From the NCBI GenBank assembly GCA_015056575.1, contig SVGA01000007.1, positions 62,001 through 126,000 of the forward strand: 64,000 nucleotides of DNA, written 5' to 3'. The position numbers and the translations under genes are program-made. The notes under the pieces were generated by a model. That model was not told where the DNA came from. It saw only the letters and a list, made by a program, of their open reading frames with translations, and searched no databases. Below, piece by piece: positions 44,293-52,836 of the stretch. The DNA comes from Butyrivibrio sp. (GTDB lineage: Bacteria; Bacillota; Clostridia; Lachnospirales; Lachnospiraceae). Position 1 is the stretch's first letter, and each line of letters opens with the position of its first letter.

Positions 44293-45234
44293 ATGAAGAT
44301 AGTTTTTATGGGAACTCCGGATTTTGCAAGAGCTGCCCTTGAGAGGATCATTGAGGCGGGACATGAGGTGGTTTTGTGTGTCACACAGCCCGACAAGCCA
44401 AAGGGCAGAAGCGGCGAGCTGCAGATTTCGGATGTTAAGGCCTGCGCCCTTGAGCATGGCATTCCCGTGTTCCAGCCGGTTAGGATCAAGCTTCCCGAGA
44501 ACGTTGCGGAGCTTAAGAAGTACAATGCGGACATCTATGTGGTGGCTGCCTTCGGACAGATCCTGTCCCAGGAGATACTGGATATTCCAAGGCTTGGATG
44601 CGTCAACATTCATGCTTCCATCCTTCCTGAGTACAGAGGAGCAGCGCCTATACAGCAGGCAATCCTTGACGGTAAAAAAACTACCGGCGTGACCATTATG
44701 CAGATGGCAGCAGGAATGGATACCGGAGACATCCTTCTTCAGAGGGAGATCCCCATAGACAGGGACGAGACCGGAGGCGGACTTTTCGACAAGCTCTCTG
44801 TTCTTGGAGGGGAGCTGATAGTCGAGGCTCTTCCCAAAATAGAAAAGGGTGAGCTTACACCTGTTCCTCAAGATGATGAGAAGGCCACTAAGTGCGGCAA
44901 GCTCTCCAAAGACATGGGACTTCTTGACTTTACCAAAGATGCGGAGAGCTTAAGGAACCTTGTAAGGGGATTAAATCCCTGGCCCAGCGCCTACACTTAT
45001 CTTGGTAATAAGATGCTTAAGATCTGGAAAGCGGAGACTCTGGACGCTCTTGATAAGGATAAGGACAAGGAGCCCGGAACCGTTACGGCGGTATACAAAG
45101 ACTCATTTGACGTATTGACAGGAGACAAGTTACTGCGTATTCTTGAAGTTCAGCTTGAGGGCAAAAAGAGAATGACTGTTAAGGATTTCCTGCTTGGGTA
45201 TCATTTAAATGCAGGGGATAAGCTTGGCAGATAA
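44293..45234 (+). CDS. fmt: methionyl-tRNA formyltransferase
   Basis: A 313-residue enzyme that formylates Met-tRNA for translation initiation. It begins MKIVFMGTPDFARAALE and contains VVAAFGQIL, the catalytic NIHASILPEYRGAAPIQQAI segment with the 10-formyl-THF loop, and GVTIMQMAAGMDTGDIL, followed by the C-terminal OB-like domain. Length is normal. The usual partner gene def lies 13 kb upstream at the other side of the alpha-glucan locus. It now heads its own operon with the promoter at 44152-44180; yugP starts 14 bp behind it. Confidence 0.96.
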   Translation: MKIVFMGTPDFARAALERIIEAGHEVVLCVTQPDKPKGRSGELQISDVKACALEHGIPVFQPVRIKLPENVAELKKYNADIYVVAAFGQILSQEILDIPRLGCVNIHASILPEYRGAAPIQQAILDGKKTTGVTIMQMAAGMDTGDILLQREIPIDRDETGGGLFDKLSVLGGELIVEALPKIEKGELTPVPQDDEKATKCGKLSKDMGLLDFTKDAESLRNLVRGLNPWPSAYTYLGNKMLKIWKAETLDALDKDKDKEPGTVTAVYKDSFDVLTGDKLLRILEVQLEGKKRMTVKDFLLGYHLNAGDKLGR

Positions 45235-45248
45235 GGGAGGTATATGAT

Positions 45249-45962
45249 ATGTATTACGGCGGATACGGATACAGAGGCATGGGGATAGGCTTTGATCCCA
45301 TGTATATTCTGGTCATAATCATGGCAATCCTTTGCATGGTAGCAAGCCACAGAGTTTCATCTGTATACAGGAAGTACGCGAAGGTTCGTAGCATGAGCGG
45401 TCTTACGGGAGCTCAGGCGGCAATGGAGATACTCAGAAGAAACGGCATCACCGATGTTGCGGTGCAGCACATCCCGGGAGATCTTACGGATCACTTTGAT
45501 CCAAGGACAAGGACAGTAAGCCTTTCCGATGCCACCTACGGTTCAAGCAGCGTAGCTGCGGTCGCGGTTGCAGCCCACGAGTGCGGTCACGTTATGCAGC
45601 ACAGCACCGGATATCTGCCACTGCAGATAAGAACAGCAATAGTGCCTGTAGCCAACATCGGCTCCAAGGCGGGCATACCCCTTCTTCTCCTTGGAATGCT
45701 CCTCAGCTTCAGACCTCTTATCACCATCGGAATACTGGTATTTTCCCTGGCAGTTCTTTTCCAGGTGGTAACACTTCCGGTGGAGTTCAACGCATCCCAC
45801 AGGGCACTTGTGATGCTGGAGGATTACGGTATTTTGGAGCATGACGAGGTACCCGCATCAAAGAAGGTTCTTTCCGCAGCAGCCATGACTTATGTGGCCA
45901 GCGCAGCTTCCGCAGTTGTTCAGCTTTTGAGACTCATTATGCTTAATAATCGAAGGCGCTGA
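45249..45962 (+). CDS. yugP: YugP-family zinc-dependent membrane protease
   Basis: A 237-residue membrane metalloprotease of the YugP family. An N-terminal helix (MYILVIIMAILCMVA) is followed by a soluble part with HECGHVMQH (HExxH zinc motif near 116-120) and two to three further helices, then KVLSAAAMTYVASAASAV. The glycine- and tyrosine-rich start MYYGGYGYRGMG is typical. GGGAGG is eight bases before the ATG at 45249. Function in the family is poorly known. Its place between fmt and rsmB is common in Clostridia. Confidence 0.88.
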   Translation: MYYGGYGYRGMGIGFDPMYILVIIMAILCMVASHRVSSVYRKYAKVRSMSGLTGAQAAMEILRRNGITDVAVQHIPGDLTDHFDPRTRTVSLSDATYGSSSVAAVAVAAHECGHVMQHSTGYLPLQIRTAIVPVANIGSKAGIPLLLLGMLLSFRPLITIGILVFSLAVLFQVVTLPVEFNASHRALVMLEDYGILEHDEVPASKKVLSAAAMTYVASAASAVVQLLRLIMLNNRRR

Positions 45963-45965
45963 CAG

Positions 45966-47315
45966 ATGGCAAATATCAGAGAGATAACACTTAACATACT
46001 TATTGAATACGACAGGGATGGCGTTAGAAAGCCATCCCTTTTAAAGGATTCCCTGGAGAAGTACGACTATCTTGAGACCAGGGACAAGGCCTTCATAAAG
46101 CGCTGCGTGGACGGCTGCCTTGAAAGACAGATCCAGATCGACTACATTCTGGATTTCTTCTCAAAGGTAAAGACCGCCAGGATGCAGCCCTTTATCAGGA
46201 GCCTTCTCCGCATGAGTGTCTATCAGATCATGTTCATGGATGCTGTGCCTGACAGCGCCGCCTGCAATGAGGCGGTGAAGCTGGCAAACAAGCATAAATT
46301 CTCGGGACTTAAGAGCTTTGTAAACGGCGTCCTTCGTAACATTGCAAGAAACAAGGACAAGATAGAGTACCCGGGCAGAGATGAGGATGGCGGAGTGAAA
46401 TACCTGTCCGTTCTCTATTCCATGCCGGAGTGGATCTGCGAAATGTGGCTTACCCGCTACGGCTTTGACAAGACAGAAGAGATGCTGAAGTTCTTCCTTC
46501 TTCCAAGACCCACTGTCATAAGGCTTAATTCAGAAAAGGTCTCGAAAAAAGAGACGGATGCATATATTAAAGAGCTTGAAGATCAGGGAGTTGTAGTAAA
46601 AAGAAATCCCATTCTCCCCTATGCTCTTGAACTTGAGAAAACAGACAACATCAGATTTCTTCCGGGGTTTGACGAGGGCAGGTTCTTTGTCCAGGATGTG
46701 AGCTCCATGCTGGTTACGCAGATAGCGGCACCGGGAAGGGACCAGGTTGTGGTTGATGTGTGCGCCGCACCCGGAGGAAAGAGCCTTCACGCAGCGGAGC
46801 ATGCCGATACGGTCCTTTCAAGAGACGTATCGGGACGCAAATGTGACCTCATAAGAGAAAACGCCGAGAGGATGGGCCTTTCAAATGTGAAGGTAGAAGA
46901 GTACGATGCCAGGGTTCACGACAGAAACCTTGAGAGCAAGGCGGACATCCTCTATCTGGATCTTCCCTGCTCAGGCCTGGGTATCATAGGAAGAAAGAAC
47001 GATATCAAATATAACGCCACAAAAAAGGGGCTTTCCGATCTTGCCACTCTGCAGTGGGATATCATCAAGACAGCCTGGGATTACGTTAAACCCGGCGGGA
47101 TACTGATGTATTCCACCTGCACCGTAAACAGCAAGGAGAATGAGGAGATGGTGCAGAAGATCATAGCTGAGCTTCCTTTTAAGTGCGTGGATATTTCGGA
47201 GGATGTGCCGGATAAACTGAAAGGGTGTGATAGCCTTAAAAACGGCTACATACAGCTTCTTCCCGGAGAATACGGAACCGATGGATTCTTTATCGCCAAA
47301 TTGCGGAGAGATTGA
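45966..47315 (+). CDS. rsmB: 16S rRNA m5C967 methyltransferase RsmB
   Basis: A 449-residue SAM-dependent methyltransferase. An N-terminal NusB-like RNA-binding domain (1-140) is followed by a linker and the Rossmann methyltransferase core: VCAAPGGKSLHAAE near 260-273, DLPCSGLGIIGRK with one catalytic cysteine, and STCTVNSKENEE with the second. These two cysteines are the pair used by RNA m5C methyltransferases. It starts 3 bp behind yugP. Its end is separated from the proper rlmN start by 4 bp; a longer frame that would overlap rsmB is not supported. Confidence 0.95.
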   Translation: MANIREITLNILIEYDRDGVRKPSLLKDSLEKYDYLETRDKAFIKRCVDGCLERQIQIDYILDFFSKVKTARMQPFIRSLLRMSVYQIMFMDAVPDSAACNEAVKLANKHKFSGLKSFVNGVLRNIARNKDKIEYPGRDEDGGVKYLSVLYSMPEWICEMWLTRYGFDKTEEMLKFFLLPRPTVIRLNSEKVSKKETDAYIKELEDQGVVVKRNPILPYALELEKTDNIRFLPGFDEGRFFVQDVSSMLVTQIAAPGRDQVVVDVCAAPGGKSLHAAEHADTVLSRDVSGRKCDLIRENAERMGLSNVKVEEYDARVHDRNLESKADILYLDLPCSGLGIIGRKNDIKYNATKKGLSDLATLQWDIIKTAWDYVKPGGILMYSTCTVNSKENEEMVQKIIAELPFKCVDISEDVPDKLKGCDSLKNGYIQLLPGEYGTDGFFIAKLRRD

Positions 47316-47319
47316 TAGT

Positions 47320-48402
47320 ATGCTAGAAACAGCTAATAAGGACAAATACATAAAGGCACCGGATGGAAAGATCGATATAAAGTCACTTACCCTTGACGAA
47401 CTTACCGAGTGCATCATGTTGATGGATGAGTCGGCCTTCAGGGCAAAGCAGATATATTCCTGGCTTCATGTCAAAAAAGTCAGGGACTACGAGGACATGA
47501 AAAATATCCCAAAGGTCTTGAGGGAAAAGTGCAGGGAAAATTTTTCTCTGGTGACCCTTAAATCCGTGCAGGTTCAGGAGTCTAAGCTTGACGACACCAA
47601 GAAGTTCCTTTTTGCCCTGCCTGACGGCAACATCATCGAGAGCGTGTTCATGAAGTACAGGTTCGGCGTCAGCCTTTGCATCTCATCTCAGGTGGGATGC
47701 CGCATGGGCTGTAGGTTCTGTGCATCAACCCTTGACGGCGTCGTAAGAAACCTTCAACCCTCCGAGATGCTGGATCAGATTTATTCCATCGCCCGTATAA
47801 CCGGGGAAAAGATACATCGCGTGGTGGTAATGGGAAGCGGAGAACCCTTGGACAACTACGATAACCTTCTTAGATTCATAGCTCTTTTGACCGATGAAAA
47901 CGGGATGAATCTAAGCCAGAGAAACCTCACCGTATCCACCTGCGGAATAGTGCCGGGCATAAAGAGACTGGCGGATGAGGAGCTTTCGATCAACCTTGCC
48001 ATATCCCTTCACGCATCCAATGATGACAAGAGAAAAGAGCTTATGCCCATAGCGTATAAGTACAGCATAGCGGAGCTTCTTGATGCCTGCAGGTATTATT
48101 TCGAAAGAACCGGGCGTCAGCTTACCTTTGAATATTCACTGGTTTCGGGAGTCAATGACACCAAAGAGGATGCTGCCGAGCTGGCAGAACTTATCGGCCC
48201 TCTTAATGCTGTCATCAATCTGATCCCCGTCAATCCTATAAAAGAAAGAAGCTTCATGCCTACAGACCGCAAGGGAGCTGAGGCATTCAAAAATAAGCTT
48301 GAAAAAAGCCGAATAAATGTTACTATTAGAAGAGAAATGGGCAGGGATATTGACGGCGCCTGCGGACAGCTAAGGAGACGCCATTTGGAAGAAAACAGTT
48401 AA
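47320..48402 (+). CDS. rlmN: 23S rRNA/tRNA adenine C2-methyltransferase RlmN
   Basis: A 360-residue radical SAM methyltransferase that modifies A2503 of 23S rRNA and some tRNAs. The CRMGCRFCAS motif supplies the CxxxCxxC cluster ligands, VVMGSGEPLDN is the SAM-binding GGE-like motif, and the C-terminal MGRDIDGACGQLR holds the methyl-carrying cysteine. The ATG at 47320, nine bases behind GGAGAG at 47305-47310, gives the normal family length; an in-frame GTG at 47227 would overlap rsmB by 89 bases and has no site. The operon continues to prpC. Confidence 0.95.
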   Translation: MLETANKDKYIKAPDGKIDIKSLTLDELTECIMLMDESAFRAKQIYSWLHVKKVRDYEDMKNIPKVLREKCRENFSLVTLKSVQVQESKLDDTKKFLFALPDGNIIESVFMKYRFGVSLCISSQVGCRMGCRFCASTLDGVVRNLQPSEMLDQIYSIARITGEKIHRVVVMGSGEPLDNYDNLLRFIALLTDENGMNLSQRNLTVSTCGIVPGIKRLADEELSINLAISLHASNDDKRKELMPIAYKYSIAELLDACRYYFERTGRQLTFEYSLVSGVNDTKEDAAELAELIGPLNAVINLIPVNPIKERSFMPTDRKGAEAFKNKLEKSRINVTIRREMGRDIDGACGQLRRRHLEENS

Positions 48403-48447
48403 CCTGCTTTTTTTGAATGATGAAAAATAGTAGTCGGGGAGGCAATT

Positions 48448-49200
48448 TTGCTTAAGACTTTTTCCGTAACCGATATTGGAAAAAAGAGAAAACTAAATCA
48501 GGACTACGTCTTCTCCTCAGACAGGAGGATCGGTAATCTTTCCAATGTGTTTATCGTGGCAGACGGCATGGGAGGCCATAACGCAGGCGATTACGCTTCA
48601 AGATTTACTGTTGATACCATGGTGGAGGAGATCGAAAGGTCTTTTGAGCAGAGCCCGGTCAAGATACTGGAGCATGCAATTAAAGTAGCTAATACCAAGC
48701 TGAGACAGAAGGCTTCCGAAAATCCCAGCCTTTTTGGCATGGGCACAACTGTGGTGGCCTGTACTGTACTTGGCAGATATCTGCAGGTGGCTAACGTTGG
48801 TGACAGCAGGCTTTACGTTATCAATGATACCATCACTCAGATCACCAGGGATCATTCTTTGGTAGAAGAGATGGTGCGAATGGGCGGAATTGACAGAGAG
48901 ACTGCAAGGACCCACCTGGACAAGAACATCATCACCAGGGCGATCGGTGCCACTGAAACGGTAGACATCGACTTTTTTAATGTGGAATTAAATCGTGGGG
49001 ATATTGTTCTTTTATGTTCTGACGGACTTACGAACATGCTGGAGGACGAGGAGATCCGTATGATAGTAAGCGGTCAGAGGGACATCATTGAGAAGGCTCA
49101 GAAGCTGGTTGTTGCTGCCAATAACAACGGAGGCAAGGACAACATAGCGGTTATTCTTATTGAGCCGTTTGCAGATGAGTCCGGTCGCGTGGAGGACTAA
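48448..49200 (+). CDS. prpC: PP2C-family Ser/Thr protein phosphatase
   Basis: A 250-residue PPM/PP2C phosphatase, partner of the kinase encoded next; it removes phosphates from Ser/Thr in kinase and target proteins. Conserved metal and catalytic motifs are KRKLNQDYVF, VADGMGGHNAGDYAS near 33-47, VANVGDSRLYV, LCSDGLTN and GGKDNIAVI. The start is a TTG at 48448 behind GGGGAGG at 48436-48442. The stop abuts the kinase start (TAA then ATG with no gap), which indicates coupled translation. The pair is a standard part of this locus in Firmicutes. Confidence 0.95.
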   Translation: MLKTFSVTDIGKKRKLNQDYVFSSDRRIGNLSNVFIVADGMGGHNAGDYASRFTVDTMVEEIERSFEQSPVKILEHAIKVANTKLRQKASENPSLFGMGTTVVACTVLGRYLQVANVGDSRLYVINDTITQITRDHSLVEEMVRMGGIDRETARTHLDKNIITRAIGATETVDIDFFNVELNRGDIVLLCSDGLTNMLEDEEIRMIVSGQRDIIEKAQKLVVAANNNGGKDNIAVILIEPFADESGRVED

Positions 49201-51234
49201 ATGATAAAGATTGGAATGGTGATCGGAGATCGCTATGAGGTACTGGAGAAGATCGGCACCGGGGGCATGTCCGATGTATATAAAGCAAAAGATCATAAAT
49301 TAAACAGACTTGTGGCTGTTAAGGTGCTCAAGCAGGAATTTTCCGAGAACGAGAATTTCGTTTCCAAGTTCCGTGTGGAGGCTCAGTCAACAGCCGGTCT
49401 TATGCATCCCAACATCGTTAACGTGTACGACGTAGGCGATGAGGATGGTATCAACTATATTGTTATGGAACTGGTGGACGGCATCACCCTCAAGAAGTAC
49501 ATTGAGAAGAAGGTCCGGCTTTCGGTGAAGGAAGCAGTCAGCATAGCCATTCAGGTGGCTATGGGTCTTGAGGCTGCCCACAACAACAATATCATTCACA
49601 GAGATATCAAACCGCAGAACATCATGATTTCCAAGGAGGGCAAGGTGAAGGTTACAGACTTTGGTATTGCCAAGGCTGCCACCAGCAACACCATTACTTC
49701 CAATGTCATGGGTTCGGTTCACTATACATCTCCCGAGCAGGCAAGAGGCGGCTACAGTGATGCCAAGAGTGATATCTATTCACTGGGTATCACACTGTTT
49801 GAGATGCTCACCGGCCGTGTTCCTTTTAACGGGGACACCACCGTGGCCATTGCCATCAAGCACATTCAGGAGGAGCTTCCCTCACCTACGGAGTTCAACG
49901 ATGAGATACCTATAAGCGTTGAGAAGATAGTCCTCAAGTGCTGCCAGAAGAGCCCTGACAGAAGATATCAGAATGCGGCGGAGCTTATTTCGGATCTTAA
50001 GAGATCCCTTATCACACCTGACAAGGATTTCGTATCACTGGTAGATCCCGATGAGGAGGGCGCCACAAGGGTTGCCTCCGAGGAGGAGATGGAGAACGTC
50101 CGCGATTCCGACAGGCTCTCAGACACAGAGCAGATGAGACTCAATCCCGATGCCGCCAAGGACAGGGAGAGGAGCGACTACGACAGGGACAAGAAAAAGA
50201 GCGCAAGGCGCGAATACGACGAAGAAGAGGACGACCTCTACGAATATGACAACAACAGGGACAGAAGACGCACCAGACAGAGTAATACACCTTCCCGCAT
50301 AGAGAAGATGACTATCATCATGGCCATTGTTTCCGCTGTTCTGGTGGGATTTATAGTTATCCTGCTTCTTGGCAGGAGCATGGGACTGTTTGGAGGATCC
50401 GACTCATCAGAGGGGGAGACACCTGTTCTTTCCGGAGATGAAATATCCGTAAGCGGCGATGATGGGATACAGATCCCCGATGTAGTTGGCAAGACCTACG
50501 CCGAGGCGGTATCCATCCTTCATGACGACAAGGGATTTAAGGTTGAAAAGGCAGAGGATACAGCCAATACAGCCGCCAAGGATACCGTTGTTTCCATTTC
50601 TCCCAAGGCAGGAGAGAGGGCAGAGAGTGGTGCCACCATCACCGTTTATGTGAGCAATGGTGCCAATGCGGCTTCTGCAGCTGCTACAACCGCAACAACC
50701 GTTGAGACAGCCAAGTCCGATGGACAGGTGACAGTTCCCAATCTTATCGGTCTTTCCTCAGAGGAAGCCGTCATCACTTTAGTAGAGGCGGGACTTACCG
50801 CAGGCTCCATTGTGGAGACCAGCCACGAGGATACCAACCTTACAGGACTTATCTGTGCCCAGAGTATTGCTTTCGGCACTCCGGTTTCCGAGGGAACCAT
50901 CATCAACATGGAGCTTTCCACAGGACCTGCCAGCGTAACCTACAGTTACAATGCAAGTATTGATGCACCTTCAGAGGGAGAGAATTACACTCCGGGGCTT
51001 TCCGTTAAGGTTACCCTTGTGACTTCCGACGGAACAACTCTGCTTAGCACCACTACCACGGATTTCCCGCTGCAGGGTACTTACAAGGGCATCACAGCAC
51101 CCACGGGAACCATCACCTTTGTATACACAGCAACCACACCTACCACTACCGATCCCGAGACGGGAGAGACCACAGGGGGTGAGAGCCACGAGTATACTGT
51201 TACCAGAGCAGTAACCTTTACCCAGGAGAGCTGA
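49201..51234 (+). CDS. prkC: PASTA-domain Ser/Thr protein kinase
   Basis: A 677-residue membrane kinase that senses muropeptides or lipid II in the family. The kinase domain (about 10-270) shows IGTGGMSDVYKA, the catalytic HRDIKPQNIM and DFGIAKA. A charged linker (about 285-360, rich in Asp, Arg, Glu) precedes one transmembrane helix at about 369-390. Two extracellular PASTA domains follow at about 423-485 and 510-572. The last 100 residues (575-677) form a beta-rich domain of Thr/Ser/Tyr-rich sequence not typical for PrkC, which usually has three or four PASTA repeats. Coupled to prpC upstream; rsgA follows after 5 bp. Confidence 0.94.
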   Translation: MIKIGMVIGDRYEVLEKIGTGGMSDVYKAKDHKLNRLVAVKVLKQEFSENENFVSKFRVEAQSTAGLMHPNIVNVYDVGDEDGINYIVMELVDGITLKKYIEKKVRLSVKEAVSIAIQVAMGLEAAHNNNIIHRDIKPQNIMISKEGKVKVTDFGIAKAATSNTITSNVMGSVHYTSPEQARGGYSDAKSDIYSLGITLFEMLTGRVPFNGDTTVAIAIKHIQEELPSPTEFNDEIPISVEKIVLKCCQKSPDRRYQNAAELISDLKRSLITPDKDFVSLVDPDEEGATRVASEEEMENVRDSDRLSDTEQMRLNPDAAKDRERSDYDRDKKKSARREYDEEEDDLYEYDNNRDRRRTRQSNTPSRIEKMTIIMAIVSAVLVGFIVILLLGRSMGLFGGSDSSEGETPVLSGDEISVSGDDGIQIPDVVGKTYAEAVSILHDDKGFKVEKAEDTANTAAKDTVVSISPKAGERAESGATITVYVSNGANAASAAATTATTVETAKSDGQVTVPNLIGLSSEEAVITLVEAGLTAGSIVETSHEDTNLTGLICAQSIAFGTPVSEGTIINMELSTGPASVTYSYNASIDAPSEGENYTPGLSVKVTLVTSDGTTLLSTTTTDFPLQGTYKGITAPTGTITFVYTATTPTTTDPETGETTGGESHEYTVTRAVTFTQES

Positions 51235-51239
51235 TCCTT

Positions 51240-52154
51240 ATGCACGGAAGAATTTTAAAGGGTATAGCTGGATTTTATTATGTCGAAGCCAAAAACGAGC
51301 GGGTTTATGAATGCAAGGCCAAGGGGATTTTCCGCAAGGCCGGCATCAAACCTATGGTTGGCGACGACGTGGAGATAGAGATAATCGATGAGGAAAAGGG
51401 GCTCGGAAATCTTACTGATATCCTGCCCCGCAGAAACAGCCTCATAAGACCGCCTGTTGCCAATGTTGACCAGGCGGTTATTTTGTTTGCCATTGTAAAA
51501 CCCGATCCCAACTATAATCTTTTGGACCGATTCCTTATCATGATGAGGCAGCAGGAGCTGCCTGTTATCATCTGCTTTAACAAGCAGGATATTGCAACAA
51601 AGCAGGAGCAGCAGGAGCTCTATGACGCCTATGAGAAGTGCGGCTACAAGGTCCTTTTTGTCAGCGTTCTTGAGGAGAGAGGCCTTGACGAATTAAAGGC
51701 GCTTCTTCGTGGGAAGACCTCCACTCTTGCAGGTCCCAGCGGCGTAGGGAAGTCATCTCTTTTGAATAAGCTGGTTCCAGATGCGGATATGCAGACAGGG
51801 GAGCTTAGCCGTAAGATCGACAGAGGCAGGAATACCACCAGGCATTCAGAGCTCTTTTACGTAAAAGAGCTGTCGGATGATCGGGAGGAGACCTACATAA
51901 TCGACACACCGGGATTTACATCTCTGGAGCTTAGGAATGTTACCTGCGACAGCCTCATGAACTATTATCCCGAGTTTGAGAAGTACGAGCCTCTTTGCAG
52001 GTTTGGCGGATGCTCCCATATTGCAGAGCCGGACTGCGGCGTCAAGGATGCCATAAGAGACGGGAAGGTGGCGAAGGTCCGCTATGACAATTACAGGATA
52101 CTTTATCAGGATCTTAAGAACATGAAGCCTGATTATTCCAGGAAGGGCAGATAG
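51240..52154 (+). CDS. rsgA: ribosome small-subunit GTPase RsgA
   Basis: A 304-residue circularly permuted GTPase that checks late maturation of the 30S subunit. An N-terminal OB fold (1-70) is followed by the permuted G domain, in which FNKQD (G4) stands before GPSGVGKSSLLN (G1, about 164-175) and DTPGFTSLE (G3). A zinc knuckle ends it (CRFGGCSHIAEPDCGV). GGAGAG is in front of the ATG. In related genomes rpe and a thiamin pyrophosphokinase gene follow; here a histidine phosphatase gene comes next. Confidence 0.95.
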   Translation: MHGRILKGIAGFYYVEAKNERVYECKAKGIFRKAGIKPMVGDDVEIEIIDEEKGLGNLTDILPRRNSLIRPPVANVDQAVILFAIVKPDPNYNLLDRFLIMMRQQELPVIICFNKQDIATKQEQQELYDAYEKCGYKVLFVSVLEERGLDELKALLRGKTSTLAGPSGVGKSSLLNKLVPDADMQTGELSRKIDRGRNTTRHSELFYVKELSDDREETYIIDTPGFTSLELRNVTCDSLMNYYPEFEKYEPLCRFGGCSHIAEPDCGVKDAIRDGKVAKVRYDNYRILYQDLKNMKPDYSRKGR

Positions 52155-52169
52155 GACAGAAGCAGCAAT

Positions 52170-52745
52170 ATGAAGATATATATTACAAGACACGGTCAGA
52201 CCGACTACAACAAGAGCAGAATGATGCAGGGAAGAAGCGACATTCCCTTAAACGACACCGGTATAGCCCAGGCAAGGGCCAGGCGGGAGAGCCTTGGAGA
52301 CATTAAGTTTGATGCGGTTTATTCAAGCCCCCTTATCAGAGCGGTCCAGACTGCGGAGATAATCGGTAATGTAAAGAGAGAGGATATAATCACCGACGAG
52401 AGGATCATAGAGGCTGACTTCGGCAGGTACGAGCTTATGGGGTATTTCAGCACGGGGATCAGGATGATGGCCTACTGGTCTTTTCCCGAGATCTTTCCGG
52501 CACCGGAGGGGGTTGAGACCATCAGGGAGATGGTGGACAGGACCAGCTCTTTTTTGCGAGAACTGGAAAAGAAGGATTATGAAACCGTGCTTGTCGCCTG
52601 CCACGGCGGCATCATAAGGCCCATAAGAGGCTACATGGAGAACAGAAAAAACGGGATCATCTGGCGCCCAAGGCCCAAGAACTGTGAAGTCTTCGTGTAT
52701 GAATCCATTGGCGGAAGTCGAAGACTGGTGAAAGACATCGGATAA
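52170..52745 (+). CDS. histidine-phosphatase (phosphoglycerate-mutase-like) family protein
   Basis: A 191-residue cytoplasmic phosphatase of the histidine acid phosphatase superfamily. It begins MKIYITRHGQTDYNKS, where the RHG histidine is the phosphorylated nucleophile, and has SSPLIRAVQTAEII and a CHGGIIRPIRG segment with the second histidine. The substrate could be a phosphosugar, alpha-ribazole phosphate or another small phosphate ester; sequence alone does not tell. It starts 15 bp behind rsgA and appears to end the housekeeping operon. The stretch behind it is AT-rich with no clear terminator hairpin. Confidence 0.85.
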   Translation: MKIYITRHGQTDYNKSRMMQGRSDIPLNDTGIAQARARRESLGDIKFDAVYSSPLIRAVQTAEIIGNVKREDIITDERIIEADFGRYELMGYFSTGIRMMAYWSFPEIFPAPEGVETIREMVDRTSSFLRELEKKDYETVLVACHGGIIRPIRGYMENRKNGIIWRPRPKNCEVFVYESIGGSRRLVKDIG

Positions 52746-52793
52746 TTAACTTAATTTTAATAAAAAGTTCAGTCTATATTGTTCGGATTATTA

Positions 52794-52799
52794 TATAAT
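52794..52799 (+). promoter_or_regulatory. -10 element before the HD-GYP gene
   Basis: TATAAT at 52794-52799 lies in an AT-rich stretch, 37 bases before the ATG at 52837. No convincing -35 hexamer is found 16-18 bp upstream, so activator help is possible. Confidence 0.4.
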
Positions 52800-52836
52800 T
52801 ATTACTGATAATTCATATATTTATGAAGGCTGTAGA

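Noticed and set aside
47227..47319. Longer rlmN overlapping rsmB
   Set aside because: The GTG at 47227 has no ribosome site and adds 31 residues not seen in RlmN. GGAGAG before the ATG at 47320 decides.
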